Shown here: one piece after another, positions 1-5,735 of the stretch
Position numbering within the stretch: position 1 is the first letter of the stretch
Layout: the number at the start of each line of letters is the position of its first letter
Source: Anaerolineae bacterium
Lineage (GTDB): Bacteria > Chloroflexota > Anaerolineae > Aggregatilineales > Phototrophicaceae
DNA: 8,100 bases
Assembly: GCA_028284565.1 (NCBI GenBank)
Contig: JANQRM010000048.1
Span: forward strand, 1-8,100
Reading direction: 5' to 3'
Position numbers and translations under genes: made by a program
The notes under the pieces: generated by a model
What the model was told of the DNA's origin: nothing
Database searches by the model: none
The model's input: the letters and a program-made list of their open reading frames with translations, nothing else

Positions 1-257
1 TTGGCGTAGAGTGTCACCAAGTCGCCATGCAAAATGCCGATGAGGTCGATGCTCTCATCACCAGCTACCACACGATCAATCAGGGCTTCGGTTCCACTAG
101 GAGAGAAGTCGTAACCAGCCGGTGCGAGGATGTCCCGGAAGGCTTGAGCTTCGTCGAGGGTGTTGAATTGCGTGGCGTAGAAGTTGACTTCAACTTGGGC
201 GATGAGCGTGCTAATTGTGATGAAGGAGAGGACGAAGATGAGGAAACGTCGAGACAT
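1..257 (-). CDS. ABC transporter extracellular sugar-binding protein, N-terminal part (cut by window edge)
   Basis: The reverse strand opens with ATG at 257-255 and stays open to base 1, giving 85 codons with no stop, so the gene continues beyond the left edge. Residues 1-20 form a Sec-type signal: basic MSRR, then a hydrophobic run ending in STLIA, with likely cleavage before QVEVNFYATQ. There is no lipobox cysteine. The mature start (a beta strand VEVNFYATQ, a helix LDEAQAFRDIL, then LIDRVVAGDESIDLIGILHGD) resembles family 1 solute-binding proteins of carbohydrate ABC importers, which capture sugars outside the membrane and deliver them to the permease. The RBS is weak (AGG, 8 nt from the ATG). 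The permease genes would be expected off the left side, downstream of this gene. Family assignment rests on about a fifth of the usual length; the substrate is unknown. Confidence 0.7.
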   Translation of the reverse strand, partial: MSRRFLIFVLSFITISTLIAQVEVNFYATQFNTLDEAQAFRDILAPAGYDFSPSGTEALIDRVVAGDESIDLIGILHGDLVTLYA

Positions 258-312
258 ATCATTGACCTGATGAGCGTATTCATTGGTGAAAGCTATTATG
301 CCGAAAGGGATA

Positions 313-344
313 TAATATTACAAGTAATATTAAGTAATAATTAC
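313..344. promoter_or_regulatory. Phased AT-rich palindromes upstream of the sugar-binding protein gene; candidate operator/promoter
   Basis: Bases 313-332 form a perfect 9-bp inverted repeat around a 2-nt centre (AATATTAC-AA-GTAATATT with a flanking T/A pair). A second small palindrome GTAAT-A-ATTAC lies at 334-344. The octamer AAGTAATA occurs at 322-329 and again at 332-339, exactly 10 bp apart, so the half-sites lie on the same helix face. On the minus strand a TATTAT-like -10 (317-312) overlaps the palindrome, with a poor TTATTA -35 (340-335) at 17 nt. This fits an operator controlling the leftward solute-binding gene, but no specific regulator is recognised. A terminator for the upstream acetyltransferase gene is less likely, because the stem is nearly all A/T and has no U-tract. 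Confidence 0.4.
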
Positions 345-350
345 ATTAGG

Positions 351-854
351 CTACAGTCGTTTGATGAGATGCAAGACCAAGTCGTTATCTAAGCGGATAG
401 TTGCGCCGGGCTGAGGATAGGCATCTCGGTAGGAGACACCGCGTCCATCGGGGATGTATCCGCGTTGAATGTAGAGTCGTTGTGCCGCGCCATAATCCGC
501 ATATAAGCCGAAGCCAATCCCGACGATGTTGGAACGTTGCGCGATGCGTGACTCCGCTTCATCAAGTAATTGTGTTGCAATCCCTTGCCGACGGTATTGA
601 TGTAACACATTCAAATCTTGAATCTCTGGGATGCTATTTTCTTTGTAGTATGGATAGTTGGGTTCCCAGATGATTTTGAGATGTCCTGCATAGTTCTCAT
701 CCATCCTAGCGAAAAGAAGCACCGCTTTGTCTTGGGCTTGCAAGTCACAGACTTCGGCGAAGTAGTCTGTGCGCTTTTGATAATGCATCTGGGTATCAAA
801 ACTGGTTTGTAGCCACTCGGCATCACTGGCTTGGGCTTCTCGGATGGTGAGCAT
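351..854 (-). CDS. GNAT-family N-acetyltransferase
   Basis: This is a 167-residue single-domain GNAT protein that should transfer an acetyl group from acetyl-CoA to an amine; the acceptor is unknown. Numbering from the GTG at 860, motif A is at residues 90-95 (RRQGIA, the R/Q-x-x-G-x-G/A pyrophosphate loop) followed by the helix TQLLDEAESRIA. Motif B is near residues 124-135 (GAAQRLYIQRGY), and beta strand 4 is IPEIQDLNVLHQY. ATG at 854-852 is preferred because AAAGAG lies 7 nt upstream of it; the GTG at 860 would leave only 1 nt. The gene is divergent from the TetR gene with about 76 bp between the starts, so shared regulation is possible. Its stop is 93 bp from the start of the sugar-binding protein gene, which appears to have its own control region. 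Family assignment is firm; substrate is not. Confidence 0.85.
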   Translation of the reverse strand: MLTIREAQASDAEWLQTSFDTQMHYQKRTDYFAEVCDLQAQDKAVLLFARMDENYAGHLKIIWEPNYPYYKENSIPEIQDLNVLHQYRRQGIATQLLDEAESRIAQRSNIVGIGFGLYADYGAAQRLYIQRGYIPDGRGVSYRDAYPQPGATIRLDNDLVLHLIKRL

Positions 855-877
855 TGGCACACTCTTTCATCAGGATT

Positions 878-904
878 TTGAATTCGATTCAAGTCCGATA
901 TACT
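878..904 (+). promoter_or_regulatory. Possible TetR-gene promoter with a 6-3-6 inverted repeat
   Basis: TTGAAT at 878-883 and TATACT at 899-904 resemble -35 and -10 boxes, although the 15-nt spacing is short. The -35 is one arm of a perfect inverted repeat, TTGAAT-TCG-ATTCAA (878-892), in the divergent gap between the acetyltransferase and TetR genes. A regulator bound there could affect both genes. The repeat does not resemble the dyad at 1576-1601, so TetR autoregulation through this site is not suggested. Confidence 0.35.
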
Positions 905-930
905 ACAGAACTTATCCGAATAAATTGAGT

Positions 931-1527
931 ATGGAACCGATGTCGTTGCCTTTGAACATTCCTGTGAAAAAAGCGCGCTTGGTGCAAGTCGGCAAAAACC
1001 TGATTCTCTCGAAGGGCTTCACAGCGACTTCGGTGGATGAGATGTGCGAGGGTGCGGAGGTCACGAAAGGGACATTTTATTATTATTTCAAGAACAAAGA
1101 ACAATTCGCTAAGTCGCTTTTAGAAACTATCTGGGAGCCTGTCGAATCCATGCAACACACCTTTGAATCGGGAGATGTAGATGCACTCGCGCATCTGTAT
1201 GAGCATATGGATTTTATGGCGCAATTTTTGATCGGCGACGGCAAGCTCATTCCCATCTTGGCACAAGAACTCTCTGAGACGCATCCTGAAATCGGCAAGC
1301 AGTGTCGGGGTTATTTTCGTCAGTGGACACAAGATTATCTGCTGGAAATCATCCATCATATACAAGCTGGGCATCCCTCCGACAGCGACTCGCAAAGCAT
1401 CATGGAATTCATCTTGATGGCAATCGAAGGTGTGCCAGTCGTCTACAATCAATATGGGCAAGCAGCTGTAGACCGCGCGATGTCTCATCTCCGCAAGTAC
1501 GTGCAGACACTATTTCAGGTCGAATAA
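931..1527 (+). CDS. TetR/AcrR-family transcriptional regulator
   Basis: A 198-residue protein of normal TetR length, all-helical. The N-terminal DNA-binding domain spans roughly residues 11-60: VKKARLVQVGKNLILSKGF forms helix 1, and the helix-turn-helix is SVDEMCEGAEVTKGTFYYYF (residues 34-53), with the family signature T-x-G-T-F-Y-Y-Y-F and then KNKEQFAKSLLE. Residues 60-198 are the divergent ligand-binding and dimerisation region. Two cysteines (39 in the HTH, 125 in the core) are visible; a redox role for them is only speculation. The frame is open back to 844, but an earlier start would overlap the divergent gene, and the homology-like part begins near residue 11. ATG 931 and ATG 940 are both possible, each with a poor RBS. 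The dyad at 1576-1601, just downstream, is the obvious candidate operator, making the DsrE-like gene the likely target. Confidence 0.88.
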   Translation: MEPMSLPLNIPVKKARLVQVGKNLILSKGFTATSVDEMCEGAEVTKGTFYYYFKNKEQFAKSLLETIWEPVESMQHTFESGDVDALAHLYEHMDFMAQFLIGDGKLIPILAQELSETHPEIGKQCRGYFRQWTQDYLLEIIHHIQAGHPSDSDSQSIMEFILMAIEGVPVVYNQYGQAAVDRAMSHLRKYVQTLFQVE

Positions 1528-1546
1528 GCTCTAATCATCTTATCAC

Positions 1547-1575
1547 TTGTGAGGTTGTCATTATCCTGTTATATT
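1547..1575 (+). promoter_or_regulatory. Promoter of the DsrE-like gene
   Basis: TTGTGA (1547-1552) and TATATT (1570-1575) are separated by exactly 17 nt, with an extended -10 TG at 1567-1568. The predicted start, near 1582, falls inside the adjacent palindrome. The RBS GAGAGG (1603-1608) lies 6 nt before ATG 1615. A bound repressor would block the start site directly. Confidence 0.6.
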
Positions 1576-1601
1576 TTACATACCAACTAGTCAGTATGTA
1601 A
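1576..1601. promoter_or_regulatory. 26-bp TetR-type operator dyad
   Basis: The outer arms TTACATAC (1576-1583) and GTATGTAA (1594-1601) are perfect inverted repeats, and the centre contains ACTAGT. Pairing all positions about the centre at 1588/1589, 22 of 26 bases are symmetric; only the pairs 1584/1593 and 1585/1592 break it. The form, with outer ATAC/GTAT and an ACTAGT core, is typical of TetR-family operators. It sits between the TetR gene and the DsrE-like gene, just downstream of the -10 box. The assignment to the adjacent TetR is inference from position and symmetry. Confidence 0.7.
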
Positions 1602-1614
1602 TGAGAGGTTAATC

Positions 1615-1986
1615 ATGGCAAAGTTTGCGATTGTTGTTCACGCGAATTCCGATTCACCAGAAGGACGTGGGCGAATGGTTCATGCGCTAACCACGGCACA
1701 AGAATTAAAAGCATCAGGGCAAGAGTTTAAAATCCTATTTGAAGGATTGGGTGTGACATGGTTAGATGCCTTTCATAAAATGGATCATCCCTTCACCCAA
1801 AACTATGAATCCAAATTCAATGATGTCAAAGATCACATTCTCGGCGCATGTAACTTCTGTACGACAGGACGGTTCAAAGTCGGTGACTCCGTAGAAGCGA
1901 TGGGTATCAACTTGCTCGGGGAAGACGGCGGACACTTCAGCTTTGGCAATCTGCTGGCTGAAGGGTATCAGGTCATTACCTATTAA
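1615..1986 (+). CDS. DsrE/DsrF-like family protein (small two-cysteine protein)
   Basis: A 123-residue cytosolic protein with the DsrE-like alpha/beta fold: strand KFAIVVHAN, glycine-rich turn SPEGRGRMVHAL, helix to residue 34, strand FKILFEGLGVTWL. It carries Cys79 and Cys82 in GACNFCTTGRF, followed by the helix VEAMGINLL, and ends in a strand (YQVITY). DsrE-family proteins are sulfur-relay or persulfide carriers in some systems (TusD/DsrE), while many stand-alone members have no known role. The C-x-x-C pair suggests thiol, persulfide or metal chemistry, which is not proven here. The ATG has a good RBS (GAGAGG, 6 nt). It is preceded by its own promoter with an embedded operator and by the TetR gene, so it is probably a repressible, inducer-responsive gene. 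No terminator is apparent after the stop. Family assignment is fairly strong, function open. Confidence 0.78.
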   Translation: MAKFAIVVHANSDSPEGRGRMVHALTTAQELKASGQEFKILFEGLGVTWLDAFHKMDHPFTQNYESKFNDVKDHILGACNFCTTGRFKVGDSVEAMGINLLGEDGGHFSFGNLLAEGYQVITY

Positions 1987-2012
1987 GCTCACATAACATT
2001 TTCAAATATGGT

Positions 2013-2036
2013 GAGGGAGGATTGCCTATGGCATAA
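2013..2036 (+). promoter_or_regulatory. Strong RBS and minimal start-stop ORF (ATG GCA TAA) ahead of the acetyltransferase gene
   Basis: GAGGGAGG at 2013-2020 is the best Shine-Dalgarno in this part of the window, but the ATG at the right distance (2028-2030, 7 nt) opens only Met-Ala-stop (TAA 2034-2036). The true gene start at 2045 follows 8 nt later and has only an ill-placed GAGG. The mini-ORF could load ribosomes for reinitiation. Alternatively CATAAT (2032-2037) is a -10 box 7 nt before ATG 2045, giving a leaderless message, and the RBS-like run is incidental. Confidence 0.35.
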
Positions 2037-2044
2037 TCTGAGGC

Positions 2045-2530
2045 ATGAACCCTTCATTAAACTTGCAATTGCGTGAGATACAACCCAGCGACCTGCCGAT
2101 TTTTTTTGAGCATCAGCAGGACTATGAAGCAGTCTATATGGCGGCATTTACATCCAAAGACCCGACAGACCGCGAGGCTTTTGATTCGCATTGGGCGCGG
2201 ATACTGAATAGTGATGCGATGGTAAGACGGACGATTGTTGTAGATGGTGTGGTTGCCGGACATATCATCCTCTTTCCAATGGACGATGACCTTGAAATTA
2301 CCTATTGGCTGGGACGTGACTATTGGGGCAAGGGCATTGCAACAAAGGCTCTTGCATCGTTCTTAGCAGAAGTCGATGCGAGACCGATAAACGCGCGGGT
2401 TGCCAAAGATAACATCGGCTCGAAGCGTGTCCTCGAAAAATGTGGATTTGAAGTCATTGGGGAAAGTCGCTGGTTTGCCAACGCCCGCAATGCAGAGATT
2501 GACGAACTTATCCTCAAACTCGACAAATGA
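2045..2530 (+). CDS. GNAT-family acetyltransferase, RimJ/RimL-like
   Basis: This 161-residue protein is a complete GNAT domain of the RimJ/RimL type, which acetylates N-terminal or other primary amines with acetyl-CoA. Visible landmarks are LQLREIQPSDLPIFFEH at the start (strand 1 and helix 1), strand TIVVDGVVAGHIILFP, strand DLEITYWLGRDYW, motif A WGKGIATKAL (residues 94-103) and motif B KDNIGSKRVLEKCGFE (121-136), where N123 and S126 are the usual CoA-side residues. ATG 2045 is the first possible start in frame, since an in-frame TGA lies at 2012-2014. Its RBS is only 1 nt away, so initiation is either leaderless or coupled to the mini-ORF before it. It overlaps the glycosyltransferase gene by ATGA, so the two are translationally coupled; a shared sugar substrate is possible but unproven. 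Confidence 0.85.
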   Translation: MNPSLNLQLREIQPSDLPIFFEHQQDYEAVYMAAFTSKDPTDREAFDSHWARILNSDAMVRRTIVVDGVVAGHIILFPMDDDLEITYWLGRDYWGKGIATKALASFLAEVDARPINARVAKDNIGSKRVLEKCGFEVIGESRWFANARNAEIDELILKLDK

Positions 2531-3477
2531 ACATCAGTGTCATTATTCCCGTTTACAATGCCGAACGTTATGTCCGTTCTGCCGTTGAATCGGCACTGGC
2601 ACAGCCAGAAACGGCTGAGGTTGTGTTGGTCGAAGATGGTTCACCAGATGATAGCCTTGCAGTATGCGAAGAACTGGTGCGCGAATCCAGCAAAGTCAAG
2701 GTTTATCGGCATCCCAACGGAGACAATCTCGGTGCAGGTCCCAGCCGAACCCTCGCCATACAGAAGAGCCAACAGGAATGGATTGCCTTCCTTGACGCGG
2801 ATGATTTTTATGTCCCGAATCGTTTTGCGGTTGCCAAAGATATTTTAGAGACACAATCTAATGTGGATGGTGTCTATGAAGCGATTGGGGTTCACTTCGA
2901 AACAGAGGCTCTGCGTAAGCAATGGACCCAAAATGACTATCCTCAATTGACCACCGTAGAACGAGTGATACCTCCCGACGACTTGTTTCGAGCATTGGTC
3001 AAAGGTGAGGATGGCTATTTCAGCGGGGATGGCTTGGTAGTGCATCGACAACTGTTCGACAAAGCCGGGGCATTTGATGACATTCGCTTGCATCAAGACT
3101 TTGCGATGTGGGTGAAATTATCTGCTGTGGGACGGCTGGTGGGTGGACAACTCGAATCCCCTGTGGCGATGCGTCGTGTCCATCCTGAAAATCGCATTAC
3201 CGCAGAACGCACACCTGAGGAACGTGCAACTATCTACCGCAAAATGTGGGAGGTGTTGTGGTTATGGGGGCTAAAGCATCTGCCTGCTCATCAGCATGAA
3301 TTGCTCTTTGGCGCGTTGATGCAAGCAACTCAAGATTTGGGCAAAACCAAACAAACTCCCTTGAATCGTTATGGGGTTACTTCGCTCTTTCGCCTCATTG
3401 CCCAACAGTCACCAAGTGCGATTCAACATGGCTATATTTGGCGATGGTTGCGTCATCATTGGCGGGTGTGGCGATAA
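2527..3477 (+). CDS. Family 2 glycosyltransferase (GT-A fold)
   Basis: A 316-residue GT2-type enzyme that should move a sugar from a nucleotide-sugar donor to an unknown acceptor, for example a cell-surface glycan. The GT-A domain is clear: strand ISVIIPVYNAERYV (residues 3-16), EDGSPDDS (36-43) for nucleotide binding, GAGPSRTLAI (69-78), and the metal-binding DADD (90-93). LHQDFAMW (188-195) stands where the catalytic-base ED/QD motif is usual, and RRVHPENR (216-223) matches the loop that closes over the donor. Residues 224-316 form a helical tail rich in Trp, Arg and His, ending in a basic aromatic segment (WRWLRHHWRVWR) that could bind the membrane surface. No transmembrane helix is obvious. 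The start overlaps the acetyltransferase stop (ATGA, 2527-2530), so translation is coupled. The family is certain; donor and acceptor are not. Confidence 0.88.
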   Translation: MNISVIIPVYNAERYVRSAVESALAQPETAEVVLVEDGSPDDSLAVCEELVRESSKVKVYRHPNGDNLGAGPSRTLAIQKSQQEWIAFLDADDFYVPNRFAVAKDILETQSNVDGVYEAIGVHFETEALRKQWTQNDYPQLTTVERVIPPDDLFRALVKGEDGYFSGDGLVVHRQLFDKAGAFDDIRLHQDFAMWVKLSAVGRLVGGQLESPVAMRRVHPENRITAERTPEERATIYRKMWEVLWLWGLKHLPAHQHELLFGALMQATQDLGKTKQTPLNRYGVTSLFRLIAQQSPSAIQHGYIWRWLRHHWRVWR

Positions 3478-3518
3478 GTGATTGATCTTTAGTTATGAGT
3501 TGTAAGTGTTATGATATT

Positions 3519-3548
3519 TTGCCTGCCATGATGCATAGATAGTAGAAT
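3519..3548 (+). promoter_or_regulatory. Promoter placed directly against the menA-like start (probable leaderless message)
   Basis: TTGCCT (3519-3524) and TAGAAT (3543-3548) are 18 nt apart, and the ATG begins only 5 nt after the -10 box. Transcription starting 6 nt past the -10 would begin at the A of the ATG. No Shine-Dalgarno lies in the short space before 3554. The nonamer TAGTAGAAT (3540-3548) recurs before the dipeptidase gene at 4483-4491. Confidence 0.5.
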
Positions 3549-3553
3549 TTACC

Positions 3554-4477
3554 ATGACCCAAACCATACCCCCAACCAAACGCCAAGCATGGATACTCGC
3601 ATCGCGCCCGCGCGTGTTTACCGCCTCGTGGGTTCCGATGGGACTCGCTGGTGTGATTGCCATCCAAGACGGGGTCTTCAATCTGTGGATATTTATCCTT
3701 GCCACATTGGGAACGATGCTCCTACAGACAGCCGCCAACTTGGTCAATGAATATGCTGACTTCCGCAAAGGCGCAGATGAATTCAAAGAAGCCGGGCAAG
3801 GCATGACCATTAAGCATCAAGTCCTTTCCCCTGAAGAAGTGCGAAATGGCGCGATATTCACCGTTGTCGCTGGCTCATTGATTGGCTTGTTTCTGCTGGC
3901 ACAAAGCGGACCCTTGCTCTGGTTGATTGGCATCGGGGGTGTGCTGGTGGCGATAACCTACACAGCTGGACCCTTTCCACTCGCCTACAATGGCTTAGGC
4001 GAGGTCGCGGCAGGTATCTTCATGGGACCGATGATCGTCTTGGGTGCGTATTATGTGATGTCGCCGAATCTATCCGACGAGAAAATTGGTGAAATCATTG
4101 TGCAATCCATCCCCATCATGCTAATGGTAGCGGCGATTCTCCATGCCAATAACATTCGTGATTTAGATGCAGACCGCGCTGTCAACAAACGGACATTGGC
4201 TGTGATGGGTGGGATTCGAGTCGCTCGTATTGAATATGTTATTCTGGTGCTGGGGACGTATGTCGCGCAGGGGCTCCTCGTCCTCATGGGTTTCATGCCA
4301 TGGACAACGCTGGTGACATTATTGACTCTCCCCGAAGCCTTTCGCCTCATTCATATCTTCAACACCAGCCGAGAGATCTCTCTCATGCACCAAGCACAGG
4401 GACGCACTGCCAAACTGCATGGCAAATATGGTCTACTGCTTGTCTTGGGTTGGTTGATGGCGTTGGTTATTCTATAG
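3554..4477 (+). CDS. menA: UbiA-family prenyltransferase, probably 1,4-dihydroxy-2-naphthoate polyprenyltransferase
   Basis: A 307-residue integral membrane protein with about eight to nine hydrophobic segments and the two UbiA aspartate-rich motifs. Motif one is NLVNEYADFRKGAD (residues 62-75, N-x-x-N-E-x-x-D). Motif two is NNIRDLDADRAVNKRTLAV (199-217), which binds the Mg-diphosphate. LASRPRVFTAS (15-25) near the N-terminus and PLAYNGLGEVAAGIFMGP (142-159) are of MenA type. MenA attaches a polyprenyl chain to dihydroxynaphthoate in the membrane, the step before the final methylation to menaquinone. The Glu in motif one, instead of the more common Asp, also occurs among MenA-like enzymes and is not evidence of inactivity. 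The start has no RBS and follows a -10 box by 5 nt. No other men genes are in view, so another UbiA aromatic substrate is possible, but the motif set favours MenA. Confidence 0.82.
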   Translation: MTQTIPPTKRQAWILASRPRVFTASWVPMGLAGVIAIQDGVFNLWIFILATLGTMLLQTAANLVNEYADFRKGADEFKEAGQGMTIKHQVLSPEEVRNGAIFTVVAGSLIGLFLLAQSGPLLWLIGIGGVLVAITYTAGPFPLAYNGLGEVAAGIFMGPMIVLGAYYVMSPNLSDEKIGEIIVQSIPIMLMVAAILHANNIRDLDADRAVNKRTLAVMGGIRVARIEYVILVLGTYVAQGLLVLMGFMPWTTLVTLLTLPEAFRLIHIFNTSREISLMHQAQGRTAKLHGKYGLLLVLGWLMALVIL

Positions 4478-4512
4478 CTGATTAGTAGAATAGATTTAAT
4501 TTCAACATGGAG
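4463..4512 (+). promoter_or_regulatory. Promoter and RBS that fix the dipeptidase TTG start
   Basis: TTGGTT (4463-4468), inside the end of the menA-like gene, and TAGAAT (4486-4491) are 17 nt apart, predicting a start near 4498. GGAG at 4509-4512 is 7 nt before TTG 4520, and no other start precedes the H-x-D metal motif. A second -10-like box, TTTAAT (4495-4500), stands 6 nt before an out-of-frame ATG at 4507 that opens only 12 codons and ends at TGA 4543-4545, overlapping the real start. Confidence 0.45.
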
Positions 4513-4519
4513 CAATCCC

Positions 4520-5587
4520 TTGACAAAGCCAATCGGCGTATTTGACGGACACAACGACACACTCTTGAATCTCTATCTGCCGGAACGGGGTGGTGGGCGC
4601 AGTTTCTTCGAGCGAGGCAAACCCAAGCAAGGACATATTGACCTGCCCCGCGCACAAGAAGCTAATTTTCTAGGTGGATTCTTTGCGATTTTTGCGCCCT
4701 CACAAGGCATGCCGAATGACTTCAGCCAATTCAGGACAGCTGATGGCTATGATTTTCCGATTCCCCCACCCCTCAGTCACAGTAAGGCGACTCAACATAC
4801 TCACACGATGATGAGCTTGTTGTTTCGCTTGGAAAAAGCGTCACAGGGGCAATTCAAAGTCACACGCACGGTGGACGAAATTGAAGCCAATATCGAACAG
4901 GGGATGATGTCCGCTATCTTACACTTCGAGGGAGCCGAGGCGATTGATCCCGATTGTCATGCATTGGATGTCTATTATCAAGCCGGTTTGCGTTCTGTTG
5001 GCATTGTGTGGAGTCGTCCGAATGCCTTTGCGACAGGTGTGTCGCTCAAATTTCCTTCATCACCCGATAACGGCAAGAAAGGCTTAACTGAAGCAGGCAA
5101 GCGATTGGTCAAGCGATGCAATGAACTCGGCATCATGATTGACCTGTCACATATCAATTTAGCAGGTTTCTGGGATGTTGCTGAATTGTCCGATGCACCC
5201 TTGGTTGCCACCCACTCGAATGTCCATGCCTTATGTCAAATTGGACGCAACCTCACGGATGCACAACTGGATGCGATACGCGATTCGGATGGGATGGTCG
5301 GCTTAAATTTCGCGGTGGGTTTTCTGCGAGAAGATGGCAAATGGGGGACGAATATCCCACTCAGCACGATGGTCAAGCACATTGATTATCTGGTTGACCG
5401 AATCGGCATTGACCGCGTGGGGATGGGGTCGGATTATGATGGCGCACAAATCCCCGATGCGATTGCCGATGTGACCGGATTACCCAAGTTGCTTGATGCG
5501 CTTCGAGATGCAGGCTATTCGGAATCTGACCTCCGTAAACTCGCCTATGAAAATTGGTTACGTGTTCTCCGCAAGGCGTGGAGGTAG
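4520..5587 (+). CDS. Membrane dipeptidase (peptidase family M19)
   Basis: A 355-residue binuclear zinc amidohydrolase of the renal-dipeptidase family, which cleaves dipeptides, often with a D-residue at the C-side. All ligands are visible: H11 and D13 in FDGHNDTL, E137 in LHFEGAE, H211 in DLSHIN, and H232 in ATHSNVHAL. R243 (IGRNLTD) and D305 (GSDYDG) match the substrate-binding Arg and Asp of the family. The length is normal and there is no signal peptide or membrane anchor, so the enzyme is likely cytosolic; 'membrane' is only the family name. The start is TTG 4520, chosen for its GGAG at 7 nt and because the catalytic motif begins at residue 9. It lies 42 nt after the menA-like stop in the same reading frame, with a probable promoter between. 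A role in peptide scavenging or peptidoglycan D-Ala recycling is plausible. Confidence 0.9.
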   Translation: MTKPIGVFDGHNDTLLNLYLPERGGGRSFFERGKPKQGHIDLPRAQEANFLGGFFAIFAPSQGMPNDFSQFRTADGYDFPIPPPLSHSKATQHTHTMMSLLFRLEKASQGQFKVTRTVDEIEANIEQGMMSAILHFEGAEAIDPDCHALDVYYQAGLRSVGIVWSRPNAFATGVSLKFPSSPDNGKKGLTEAGKRLVKRCNELGIMIDLSHINLAGFWDVAELSDAPLVATHSNVHALCQIGRNLTDAQLDAIRDSDGMVGLNFAVGFLREDGKWGTNIPLSTMVKHIDYLVDRIGIDRVGMGSDYDGAQIPDAIADVTGLPKLLDALRDAGYSESDLRKLAYENWLRVLRKAWR

Positions 5588-5615
5588 ATTCAATACGCTT
5601 TCTCTCTGTCAGCGT

Positions 5616-5634
5616 AAAAAAAGCAAAACCTGCT
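5616..5634 (-). terminator. Weak candidate terminator, leftward
   Basis: Read leftward, AGCA-GGTTT-TGCT (5634-5622) is followed by a T7 tract (5622-5616). The tail is good but the stem is only 4 bp, so it may act only as a back-up to the hairpin at 5702-5735 or not at all. Confidence 0.2.
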
Positions 5635-5701
5635 CTTATGCTAAACTAGTGTTCGAAAGAAATTTGTAATAATTGTTTTTTGCGAAGCTACTACTTGGCG
5701 A

Positions 5702-5735
5702 AAAGTGAGCGAGCTAAGACACGTCCGCTCACTTT
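5702..5735. terminator. Candidate bidirectional terminator hairpin
   Basis: AAAGTGAGCG (5702-5711) and CGCTCACTTT (5726-5735) form a perfect 10-bp stem with a 14-nt loop. The stem ends in A/T pairs, with TTTA on the right side and, read leftward, CTTTTCG on the left, so short U-tails exist in both directions. It sits between convergent genes, as expected of a shared terminator. The loop is long and the U-tails are short, which limits confidence. Confidence 0.5.

Noticed and set aside
844..930. N-terminal extension of the TetR protein back to 844
   Set aside because: It would overlap the divergent acetyltransferase start and its RBS, the extra 29 residues look like translated promoter, and TetR proteins normally begin just before helix 1.
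3739..3780. Glu in place of Asp in the first aspartate-rich motif of the prenyltransferase as a sign of inactivity
   Set aside because: MenA-like enzymes are known with N-x-x-N-E, and the rest of both motifs is intact.
5640..5660. Second possible TetR site around AAACTAGTG
   Set aside because: Only the CTAG core matches the dyad at 1576-1601; the outer CATAC/GTATG arms are absent.
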